A stretch of 64,000 nt of DNA from Flaviflagellibacter rhizophilus. Its GTDB lineage: Bacteria > Pseudomonadota > Alphaproteobacteria > Rhizobiales > Methylopilaceae. The stretch covers positions 248,001 to 312,000 of the forward strand of contig NZ_JAXAFJ010000003.1 in the NCBI RefSeq assembly GCF_033898525.1, given 5' to 3'. The notes below the pieces were generated by a model, which saw nothing but the letters and a program-made list of their open reading frames with translations, made no database searches and was not told the DNA's origin. Position 1 is the first letter of the stretch; each line of letters opens with the position of its first letter. Made by a program: the position numbers and the translations under genes. This document shows positions 57,387 through 64,000 of the stretch, one piece after another.

Positions 57387-58136
57387 ATGGAACGCCTTCC
57401 GACCACGGATACATCGGACGCCACCGGTTTCGACGACGAAAGGTCGGCGGCCACGCTGCACGACATCGTGGTGCCCCAGCTACGGGCGATTCTCCTGGAC
57501 GGCGAATTACCCGCCGGCGCCCGCATACCCGAAGCGGAGCTATGCGCCCGGTTCGGTGTGTCGCGCACCCCCCTGCGCGAAGCCCTCAAGGTCATGGCGG
57601 CCGAGGGCTTCGTCACCCTTCGCCCCAACAGGGGGGCGGTGGTGGCGCCGGTGGACCGGGGCGCACTTGGGCCGATCTTCGAGACCAAGGGTGCGCTGGA
57701 ACGCCTGATCGGGCTTCTGGCCGGTGAAAGGGCGAGCGATTCCGACGTGGCGGAGCTCGATGCCCTGCATGCGGCGCTCGGCGCGGCCCTTCAGCGAGAC
57801 GATCACGCAGCCTATACCCGTCTGAATTTCTCGTTCCACCAGAGGCTTGCGCAGGCGGCGGGAAATCCGGTGCTGGCGCAAAGCTATGAGGCGCTCCAGC
57901 ACAAGATCTGGCGCTATCGCTTCGCGGTGAACGAGGTGACCGACCGGCTCGCCGAATCCTACCGCGAGCACGAGCGCATCATGATCGCCCTGCGGGCGCG
58001 GACCCGGCTCGACCTCGCGGAGCGTCTGGAAGACCACAACAGGCTCACGGGGGAAGCGATGGCGCGTGCGCTCGCCCGCATCTCGGCGGCAGAGGCGCCA
58101 CAAGGCCGGCGCCGCAAGACGAAGAGGGAGGCATGA
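57387..58136 (+). CDS. GntR-family (FCD) transcriptional regulator
   Basis: The 249-residue protein has the winged helix GARIPEAELCARFGVSRTPLREALKVMAAEGFV and an FCD domain (GPIFETKGALERLIGLLAGER ... ARLNFSFHQRLAQAAGNPVLAQSYEAL ... EHERIMIALRARTRLDLAERLEDHNRL). It starts six bp after the decarboxylase-like gene and its stop overlaps the uraD start (ATGA at 58133-58136). It probably regulates its own operon; the ligand is unknown. Confidence 0.93.
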   Translation: MERLPTTDTSDATGFDDERSAATLHDIVVPQLRAILLDGELPAGARIPEAELCARFGVSRTPLREALKVMAAEGFVTLRPNRGAVVAPVDRGALGPIFETKGALERLIGLLAGERASDSDVAELDALHAALGAALQRDDHAAYTRLNFSFHQRLAQAAGNPVLAQSYEALQHKIWRYRFAVNEVTDRLAESYREHERIMIALRARTRLDLAERLEDHNRLTGEAMARALARISAAEAPQGRRRKTKREA

Positions 58137-58669
58137 GCGTTTCTGATGGGCGCCGTATGTCCCTGACAGAACTGAACGCCTTGCCGGGCGACGAACTGGT
58201 GCGGCGGCTCGGCTCCGTGTTCGAGCACTCGCCGTGGGTGGCCGAAGGAGCAGGTGCCGCACGTCCTTTTGCCGACTTCGACGCGGCCCATGCTGCGATG
58301 ATGAGTGTGGTGCTGGCCCGTTCTGTGGACGACCAGATCGCATTCTTGCGCGCCCATCCCAGGCTCGCCTCGCGCAGCAGGCGCGAGGCCGCCTTGGCAG
58401 TGGAATCGCAGGCCGAGCAAAAGGCTGCCGGCCTCGATGGGGTGGAAGAGGAGAAGGGCGAGCTGCTCGACCTCCTGAACCGGCAGTATGAAGAGCGGTT
58501 CGGGTTCCCGTTCATCATCGCCGCGCGCGAGAACACCATCGACAGTATCATCGAGGCCTTGCGGCGGCGCATGACGGCAAGCCGCGACGAAGAGATTGCG
58601 GAGGCGCTTCGCCAGATCGCCACGATCACCCGATGGCGCCTCGGTGATCTTCTGGAAACGGAGCGGTGA
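58133..58669 (+). CDS. uraD: OHCU decarboxylase (UraD)
   Basis: The 178-residue protein has the UraD hallmarks: LGSVFEHSPWVAEGAG near the N-terminus, DQIAFLRAHPRLAS with the catalytic His, and LLNRQYEERFGFPFIIAARENTID. UraD decarboxylates 2-oxo-4-hydroxy-4-carboxy-5-ureidoimidazoline to S-allantoin in urate breakdown. No uricase or HIU hydrolase is seen in the window, so those steps are encoded elsewhere or this homologue serves a related ureide. It is coupled to the GntR gene. Confidence 0.9.
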   Translation: MSVSDGRRMSLTELNALPGDELVRRLGSVFEHSPWVAEGAGAARPFADFDAAHAAMMSVVLARSVDDQIAFLRAHPRLASRSRREAALAVESQAEQKAAGLDGVEEEKGELLDLLNRQYEERFGFPFIIAARENTIDSIIEALRRRMTASRDEEIAEALRQIATITRWRLGDLLETER

Positions 58670-58682
58670 CCGAGGTAACCGA

Positions 58683-58709
58683 GGCTGGCCGGCTGGCAGC
58701 CGGCCAGCC
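58683..58709. terminator. hairpin between convergent uraD and FAH genes
   Basis: GGCTGGCCGGC and GCCGGCCAGCC form a perfect 11-bp stem around TGGCA in the 48-bp gap between the two stops. It could end both transcripts, though neither side has a clear U-run. Confidence 0.65.
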
Positions 58710-58717
58710 GCATCGCG

Positions 58718-59551
58718 TCAGCCGATCACCCGCTGGCATTGTTCCCCGAGCCCGGCAACGCCGAGCCGCACAATATCACCGGGCTTCAGCCAGGCATCCG
58801 GCCTGCCCAAGGCAACACCCGACGGCGTGCCGGTGGCGATAATGTCACCGGGAACGAGGGTCATGTAGCGGCTCGCATAGGAGATCAGGGCCGCCACGCC
58901 GAAGATCATCTGCGCGGTGGAGCTCGATTGCATCCGCTGTCCGTTCACCTCAAGCCAAAGCTCCAGATCCTGCGGGTCCTCCACCTCGTCGCGCGTGACA
59001 AGCCACGGGCCGGTGGGGCCGAACGTGTCGCAGCCCTTGCCCTTGTCCCATTGGGCGGACTGCATCTGGAAAGCGCGTTCGGAGACGTCGTTCAGCACGC
59101 AATAACCCGCCACATGGTCGAGGGCGTCGTCCTCCGCGACGTTTCGGGCCGTGGTGCCGATGACGACGCCGAGTTCCACCTCCCAGTCCAGCTTCTCTCC
59201 GCCGACCGGCATCAGGGTGTCGTCGTTCGGCCCGCAGATTGCGCTGGGAGCCTTGAGAAAGATGATCGGCTCGCTCGGCACGGCCAGACCCGCTTCGCGG
59301 GCGTGATCGCGATAGTTCAGGCCGATGCCGACATATTTCTGTGTTCCCGTGAAGGGAACGCCGAGGCGGGGAGATCCGACGACGACGGGCAGACTTGCCG
59401 GATCCACCTGACGCAGAGCGGCGAGCCCGGCGGCTGAGAGGGTGCCGGGTGTGATGTCCTCCAGGATGCCGGAAAGATCCCGAACGGCCCCTTCGGCGTC
59501 GATCAACCCCGGCTTCTCAAGGCCAGCCTCGCCGAACCTGCAGATCTTCAT
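58718..59551 (-). CDS. fumarylacetoacetate-hydrolase-fold enzyme
   Basis: The 277-residue protein has an N-terminal segment (MKICRFGEAGLEKPGLIDAEG) and the FAH core. Metal ligands lie in KLDWEVELGVVIG (Glu, Glu) and GYCVLNDVSER (Asp). KGCDTFGPTGPWLVTRDEV and PGDIIATGTPSGVALG are conserved. This subgroup includes acylpyruvate hydrolases and enzymes often labelled ureidoglycolate lyase. Next to uraD, a role on a ureide-derived or 2,4-dioxo acid is plausible but unproven. Confidence 0.9.
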   Translation of the reverse strand: MKICRFGEAGLEKPGLIDAEGAVRDLSGILEDITPGTLSAAGLAALRQVDPASLPVVVGSPRLGVPFTGTQKYVGIGLNYRDHAREAGLAVPSEPIIFLKAPSAICGPNDDTLMPVGGEKLDWEVELGVVIGTTARNVAEDDALDHVAGYCVLNDVSERAFQMQSAQWDKGKGCDTFGPTGPWLVTRDEVEDPQDLELWLEVNGQRMQSSSTAQMIFGVAALISYASRYMTLVPGDIIATGTPSGVALGRPDAWLKPGDIVRLGVAGLGEQCQRVIG

Positions 59552-59684
59552 CGCTTCATCCTGTGCTGTGCCGCATCTGCCTTCGCGAGGCAGGCGTCAA
59601 GCGGCGCGGGTCGCCGGGAGTCTCGCGGCAATGCGCTCATGTTGCAAGGAAGCGAGGCTGGTTCGCGGAGCGCAGCCGCGCCTT

Positions 59685-60500
59685 TCACATGGCATCCGCC
59701 GCTTCCTCCGTGGTGACGCGAAACTCCACCAGCGCGTTCGGCCCGAAGGTCAGGGTCAGTGGGACATCGGCGGCGTCCCTGCCATATGCCATCAGGATGC
59801 GTCCGATCCGGGGATCGTTATTCCGCGGGTCGAACATGTGCCATGCACCGTCCAGGAACACCTCTATCCAGGCGGCGAAGTCACCAGGTGCGTGGGGCAG
59901 GGGTAGGCCGATATCGCTGACATATCCCGTGCAATAGCGGGCCGGGATGTTGAGGCACCGGCAGAAGGTCAGCGCCAGATGCGCGAAATCGCGGCAGACC
60001 CCGATCTTTTCATCAAATGCTTCGGCTGCCGTCCTGGTGGGACGTGAGTGCGCGTAGCCAAAAGTGATGTGGTCATGCACGAAGTCGCAGATCGCCTGCA
60101 CCCGAGCCCAGCCGGGAGGCGTGTTGGCGAACAGGGTCCATGCCGTGTCCGACAGGCGATCCGTCTCGCAGTAGCGGCTGCCCAGAAGGTAGAGCAGGGT
60201 ATCGGTCGGAAGCCTTTCGACCGATACCTGTTCGGCATTGGGACTGGTGGGATCCCAGGTTCCGGAATCGCGGACCACAGTTTCCGTGCGGAGCGTGAAG
60301 CGACCGGCAGGTGCCGTCATGCGCGTGCACCAATTGCCGAAGATGTCGCGATAGCCCTCAAGAGGAACGGACGGAGTGGTGACGATATAGTCCGGCCGCT
60401 CAAGGTCGGAGAACCGGGATGCATGCACATTGAGCATCGCGATCATCGGCGTGGCCTGCGTGAACTCGTAGGTCATCTCGCAGCCGACTAAAATACGCAT
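59685..60500 (-). CDS. transglutaminase-like protein lacking the catalytic His
   Basis: The 271-residue protein has the transglutaminase N domain (LERPDYIVTTPSVPLEGYRDIFGN) and core. Cys169 (IGVCRDFAH) and Asp224 (HMFDPRNN) are kept, but the His expected in the xFHAW segment is Ala209 (GDFAAWIEVFL). The end RIGRILMAYGRDAADVPLTLTFGPN is well conserved, so the gene is not decaying. A related clade with this substitution seems common in rhizobia (recollection). It is divergent from the CbbQ-like gene, 367 bp away. Confidence 0.85.
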   Translation of the reverse strand: MRILVGCEMTYEFTQATPMIAMLNVHASRFSDLERPDYIVTTPSVPLEGYRDIFGNWCTRMTAPAGRFTLRTETVVRDSGTWDPTSPNAEQVSVERLPTDTLLYLLGSRYCETDRLSDTAWTLFANTPPGWARVQAICDFVHDHITFGYAHSRPTRTAAEAFDEKIGVCRDFAHLALTFCRCLNIPARYCTGYVSDIGLPLPHAPGDFAAWIEVFLDGAWHMFDPRNNDPRIGRILMAYGRDAADVPLTLTFGPNALVEFRVTTEEAADAM

Positions 60501-60867
60501 CTTTTCCCCGATCGTCGAAAGAAGTTCATTCGGCCTTGCAGCCGCTCGCGCGAGGACCAGCCTTCCGCGTGAGAGGGTCGCCGCCAGCCCTCTGCGACTG
60601 GATCCTGACCCGGCGAGCGGTTCTACGGCTTCGCCGGAACCCGGTCGTCATCAAGGCTGGTGTCGACACTACCACAGAAGCCGGCTGCTCAGGGTAGTGG
60701 AGCGCCGGGCCCGGCAGGCTTGACGGCGGCGGGGAATAAGGCGGAACTTACGGGAAATGACGGCGCGCCGAGGATGTCGCGCCGTCCCGAGGATTGGCAA
60801 GGACGCCATCGGCCCGCAAGGGCCGGGCGTCCTTTTGCGTTTCTGCCTGCTGCGATGGGTGCGCGTG
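60501..60867. other. intergenic region with an internal hairpin, no supported gene
   Basis: These 367 bp lie between divergent genes. A GTG-started frame (60660-60878) exists, but it lacks family character and runs into the ATPase gene. The notable element is the hairpin at 60801-60835. Confidence 0.4.
60801..60835 (+). terminator. terminator-like hairpin in the leader of the AAA+ ATPase gene
   Basis: GGACGCC-ATC-GGCCC pairs with GGGCC-GG-GCGTCC around GCAA and is followed by TTTT. It ends 33 bp before the ATG at 60868 in the same orientation. It may be an attenuator or the end of a short upstream transcript. Confidence 0.65.
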
Positions 60868-61668
60868 ATGAACCTTGACGACTACCGCATAGCTGATGAG
60901 CCCTTCTACCGGCCCGTCGCGGACGAGATCGCCCTGTTCGAGGCAGCTTACGGCGATCGTCTGCCCGTGATGCTGAAGGGGCCGACCGGCTGCGGCAAGA
61001 CGCGCTTCGTGGAGCATATGGCGTGGCGGCTCGGTCGCCCGCTCATCACGGTCGCCTGCCACGAGGACATGACGGCATCGGACCTCGCGGGCCGCTTCCT
61101 GCTCTCGCCCGAGGGCACGGTCTGGCACGACGGCCCCCTGACCACCGCCGTGCGGCACGGGGCCATCTGCTATCTCGACGAGATCGTGGAGGCGCGGCAG
61201 GACACCACGGTCGTCATCCACCCGCTGACCGATGCCCGCCGCGTCCTGCCGCTCGACAAGCACAACGAGGTCATCCAGGCGCACTCGGATTTCGCGCTGA
61301 CCATCTCCTACAATCCCGGCTACCAGAGCGCCGTGAAGGATCTCAAGGAGAGCACCAAGCAGCGTTTCGTCGCCATCGAGTTCAGCTATCCCGAAAGGGA
61401 CGTGGAGGCCGCCATCGTGGCGCGCGAGGCGGGTGTCGAAAGCGGGCTGGCCGATGTGCTGGTGGCGATCGGCGCGCGCTCGCGGAACCTGCGCGGGCAG
61501 GGGCTCGATGAAGGCGCCTCCACACGCATGCTGATCCATGCCGGGCGGCTGGTGCGGGCGGGCATGCCCATCGAGACCGCCACACGCTCGGCCATCGTGC
61601 TGCCCATCACCGATGACGCCGATATGCGTGAGGCCCTGTCGGGTGCCGTCGCGGCATGCATCGCCTGA
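60868..61668 (+). CDS. CbbQ/NorQ-type MoxR AAA+ ATPase
   Basis: From ATG 60868 the protein has 266 residues. Walker A is KGPTGCGKTRFVEHM, then ITVACHEDMTASDLAGRFLL, Walker B GAICYLDEIVEARQDTTVV and sensor 1 in FALTISYNPGYQ. A C-terminal CbbQ_C-like part (GARSRNLRGQGLDEGASTRML) follows. These ATPases act with a VWA partner as chaperones that insert metal into or reactivate enzymes such as RuBisCO (CbbQO) or nitric oxide reductase (NorQD). The target is not in the window. Confidence 0.92.
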   Translation: MNLDDYRIADEPFYRPVADEIALFEAAYGDRLPVMLKGPTGCGKTRFVEHMAWRLGRPLITVACHEDMTASDLAGRFLLSPEGTVWHDGPLTTAVRHGAICYLDEIVEARQDTTVVIHPLTDARRVLPLDKHNEVIQAHSDFALTISYNPGYQSAVKDLKESTKQRFVAIEFSYPERDVEAAIVAREAGVESGLADVLVAIGARSRNLRGQGLDEGASTRMLIHAGRLVRAGMPIETATRSAIVLPITDDADMREALSGAVAACIA

Positions 61669-61669
61669 T

Positions 61670-63961
61670 ATGACGCTGGCGGCGCCTGTTCTGCGCTCCT
61701 CGTCGGATATGCCCGAACTGAGGCGGATGGTGGCACAGCGCGCCGGCCTCCCGCCTCTGCTGGACCGTATCGAGGACGTGTTCGCACGCCAGGCCGATGC
61801 CGCGGCACTTGGCGCGTGGACTTCGGCCTCGCTGCGGCTGCTGAACGTCAATGCCGGCACGGCCTGCCTCGGCGCATACTGGCGCGCCTGTCTGGAGTGC
61901 GCCGGGCGCGTGCCGGTCGCCCAGCTTGCCGAGGCCGGCGTGCTGCTGGCGGAGATCTGTCGGGAGGCGGGCGCGAAGCCGGCGCAGGCGGCTGCCGAGC
62001 GTTTGCCGGCCGCCGCGCTTCTGGTGCCCGGCAGCCTTGCGCTCTGGCTTCCCGGGCTGGTGAAGCTGGCCCGCGTCGCACCCGGCGCGATCAGCCCCAT
62101 CGTGGAGAACACCGCCGCAATCCTGGATGGTACCGGAGCGCAGGGCTTCGACGATTTCATCGCCGCCGGGCTGCGCGCCAGCGGACGGGACGCCCGGAAA
62201 CAGATCGCCTTCTTCAGCCTTGCGGACCCGCGTGCCCGTCACCTCATCGCCCGCGCCGGTGGTGCGAAGGCGTTTTCCGACGTCGAGCGCGGGGTGAAGG
62301 CCTATGCCACGGCCCTCTGGGGCGGCGTGCCGGATTTGCGAGGCGTGCCGGCGGACGACGGGCCTCCCATGCGGCGCAGCAATCTCGCAGGCCACGTCAT
62401 CCGCCTGCCGGAGATTTATCCCGGGGTCAGCGCGGAGGATGCTCCCGCTGTGTACCGCGCGGCAGTGGCCCATGCCGGTGCGCACATCGCCTTCGGAGGT
62501 CCGCGCTTCCCGGTGGGCAAGTACAAGCCGCTGGCCATCGCGCTGATCTCGGTCATTGAGGATGCCCGCGTGGAGACGCTGGCCATCCGATCCATGCCCG
62601 GTCTGTGCCGCCTCTGGCTGCCGTTTCACACCGCGCGCGCGGCCGACGGCATGTCCAACGCAGCAAGCCTGATGGCGCGCCTTGCCCGCGCGCTCATCGA
62701 TCCCGCCTATGACGACGGTGATTACTGGGTGGCGAAGGGCCGCCGCCTTTTCGCGGAAGCGGCGCCGCGCATGAACGATCCCGCAATCAGCCACGAACTT
62801 GGGCAAATCCTCGGCCGCGATCTTGGCCAGATGCGCATCGGACTCAATGCAGTCGATCACGTGGTCGAGCCCGTCTATCGCGACGACACGCTTGGTCTGT
62901 GGGACTTTGGCGACCGTGCCGATGCCCCGCCCACCGAGATCGATCTTCCTGTCGATGCCTCGCGCCGGGATCAGCGCGAGGAAGAGCTTGGCCCGGAAAA
63001 CCGCGATGCGCCGCCTGAGCGGCAGGATGTCGGCCGTGCCCGCACGGCACCGGCAGGCGACCGGGCGCCCGTCATCGCGATATATCCGGAGTGGGACCGC
63101 GCGGCGGGGCTGGAGCGCCCGGACTGGACGTCGGTGCGCGAAGTCGAGACCGCCGCCGCGAATTGCCGTGCCTTCGATACCGAACTGGAGCGTGCGGCAC
63201 CCCTGCGGGCGAATATCCTGCGGCTGGTGAAGGCGGCCAAGCTTGGCCGTCCCACCCGCCTGCGCCGCCAGGCTGAGGGGCCGGAGCTCGACCTCGATGC
63301 CGCGCTGGACGCCGCGATCCTTCTGCGCGGAAAACTGATGCCAGACGAGCGCGTGTTCCGCACCAGCGCCCAGCTCACGCGTGACCTCGGTGTTCTCATC
63401 CTTGTCGATGTATCGCGCTCGACAGGGGACCGTACCCCGTCCGGACAGTCGGTTCTGGATGTGGAGCGGCTCGCCGTCGGGCTGTTGTCGGAAGCGCTGG
63501 AGGCGCTGGGTGACCCCTTCGCGGTGCGGGCCTTCACGTCATCCGGGCGCGACGATGTGCGCGTGATGCGGCTGAAGGACTTCGGCACCCGCTACGATGC
63601 CGCCGCGCGCGCCCGTCTGGCCGGCCTGACGCCCGGCCTCTCGACGCGGCTGGGCGCCGCCATCCGCCATGCGGGGGCTGAGATGACCGCTCTGCGCACC
63701 CATCGCAAGCTCGTCCTCGTGCTGACCGACGGCGAACCTTCCGACGTGGACGTGCCGGACCCGCTCGACCTGGTGGCCGATGCGCGCCACGCCATTCTCG
63801 GGCTGAAGTCTGCCGGCGTGGATGTGTTCGGCGTCACGCTCGGTGGCGCGGAAGGAGCGGGCGATGCCGTGTTTGGCCGTGCCCGCCACATGCCGGTGCG
63901 CCGCATCGCCGACCTGCCGGCGCGGCTGTCCGACCTCTACTTCCGGCTGGCGCGGCGATAG
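61670..63961 (+). CDS. CbbO/NorD-type VWA-domain protein
   Basis: The 763-residue protein starts one bp after the ATPase stop. It has an N-terminal helical region, a middle segment (VIEDARVETLAIRSMPGLCRLW) conserved in NorD/CbbO, and a C-terminal VWA domain with the MIDAS motif ILVDVSRST and VLTDGEPSDVDVPD. The length is closer to CbbO than to the roughly 630 residues usual for NorD. The VWA domain would dock the ATPase onto its client through a metal-bridged Asp or Glu. Confidence 0.9.
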   Translation: MTLAAPVLRSSSDMPELRRMVAQRAGLPPLLDRIEDVFARQADAAALGAWTSASLRLLNVNAGTACLGAYWRACLECAGRVPVAQLAEAGVLLAEICREAGAKPAQAAAERLPAAALLVPGSLALWLPGLVKLARVAPGAISPIVENTAAILDGTGAQGFDDFIAAGLRASGRDARKQIAFFSLADPRARHLIARAGGAKAFSDVERGVKAYATALWGGVPDLRGVPADDGPPMRRSNLAGHVIRLPEIYPGVSAEDAPAVYRAAVAHAGAHIAFGGPRFPVGKYKPLAIALISVIEDARVETLAIRSMPGLCRLWLPFHTARAADGMSNAASLMARLARALIDPAYDDGDYWVAKGRRLFAEAAPRMNDPAISHELGQILGRDLGQMRIGLNAVDHVVEPVYRDDTLGLWDFGDRADAPPTEIDLPVDASRRDQREEELGPENRDAPPERQDVGRARTAPAGDRAPVIAIYPEWDRAAGLERPDWTSVREVETAAANCRAFDTELERAAPLRANILRLVKAAKLGRPTRLRRQAEGPELDLDAALDAAILLRGKLMPDERVFRTSAQLTRDLGVLILVDVSRSTGDRTPSGQSVLDVERLAVGLLSEALEALGDPFAVRAFTSSGRDDVRVMRLKDFGTRYDAAARARLAGLTPGLSTRLGAAIRHAGAEMTALRTHRKLVLVLTDGEPSDVDVPDPLDLVADARHAILGLKSAGVDVFGVTLGGAEGAGDAVFGRARHMPVRRIADLPARLSDLYFRLARR

Positions 63962-63965
63962 GGGA

Positions 63966-63991
63966 GCGGCGCGGGATCGCTCCCGCGCCGC
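63966..63991 (+). terminator. hairpin after the VWA gene
   Basis: GCGGCGCGGGA and TCCCGCGCCGC form a perfect 11-bp stem around TCGC, starting four bp after the stop at 63961. The window ends before any U-run could be confirmed. Confidence 0.65.
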
Positions 63992-64000
63992 CTCATCCTC

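Noticed and set aside
60660..60878. 72-codon GTG-started frame upstream of the AAA+ ATPase gene
   Set aside because: It runs through the hairpin and into the ATPase start, has no ribosome site and no family character.
1..64000. tRNA, rRNA, CRISPR array, transposase or phage genes
   Set aside because: No TPsiC-like cloverleaf arms, rRNA motifs, regularly spaced repeats or recombinase/transposase motifs were recognised by eye.

Overview
The window is GC-rich, gene-dense DNA from an alphaproteobacterium, most likely a member of Hyphomicrobiales (Rhizobiales). The evidence is two HWE-type sensor kinases, an orphan CheB and a CheR-PAS protein of the kind common in this order, a candidate Irr/RirA-type iron-control box, an Omp25/Omp31-like porin, FadR/GntR-run transport operons, and pervasive ATGA/GTGA start-stop coupling. 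I see no rRNA, tRNA, CRISPR array or mobile element. Most of the window looks like ordinary chromosome carrying accessory metabolic and secretion clusters.

Region 1 (1-7.4 kb) is signalling: a PAS-HWE histidine kinase cut by the window edge, CheB, a CheR-PAS gene broken by a one-base frameshift, a short HWE kinase, a Crp/Fnr regulator, a transglutaminase-like protein and a 56-residue hydrophilic protein. Region 2 (7.4-17.9 kb) has a cytochrome P450 and a siderophore-iron uptake locus (TonB receptor, binding protein, two FecCD permeases, ATPase, flavin reductase of the SIP family), with a candidate iron box upstream of the receptor, then a porin-like outer-membrane protein.

Region 3 (17.9-38.6 kb) is the most unusual part. 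Three HupE/UreJ-type membrane proteins and a membrane-anchored PpiC-type isomerase are transcribed away from an exported PHP-type metallohydrolase, which is followed by an MFS/spermidine-synthase fusion. Facing this is a complete type II secretion system (gspE-F-G-H-I-J-K-L-M-N, with divergent gspD-gspO-Sel1). The minus-strand T2SS run continues into a 2OG-Fe(II) oxygenase-like gene and a CopC-like gene. I infer, without proof, that this is one metal-supply, maturation and export module whose cargo may be the PHP protein.

Region 4 (38.7-41.9 kb) holds small housekeeping and stress-type genes: YdeI-like, epoxide-hydrolase-like, a small exported protein, a second Crp/Fnr regulator and a small acidic protein.

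Region 5 (41.9-59.6 kb) is a catabolic island. It has a DapA-family aldolase/lyase, DUF3830 and flavin oxidase operon; a divergent amino-acid-type ABC importer; a long minus-strand run of a TRAP importer, amidohydrolase, epimerase, SDR, hydantoinase/dihydropyrimidinase and GntR regulator; then an arylmalonate-decarboxylase-like enzyme, a second GntR regulator, UraD (OHCU decarboxylase) and a fumarylacetoacetate-hydrolase-fold enzyme. The set points to uptake and ring-opening of a cyclic ureide, hydantoin or purine/pyrimidine-like compound. Similar TGTATRCA palindromes precede two of the operons and may be the GntR operator. Hairpins after the two binding-protein genes (one a textbook terminator) probably set binding protein to permease ratios.

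Region 6 (59.7-64 kb) holds a second transglutaminase-like protein and a MoxR/CbbQ-type AAA+ ATPase with its VWA-domain partner.
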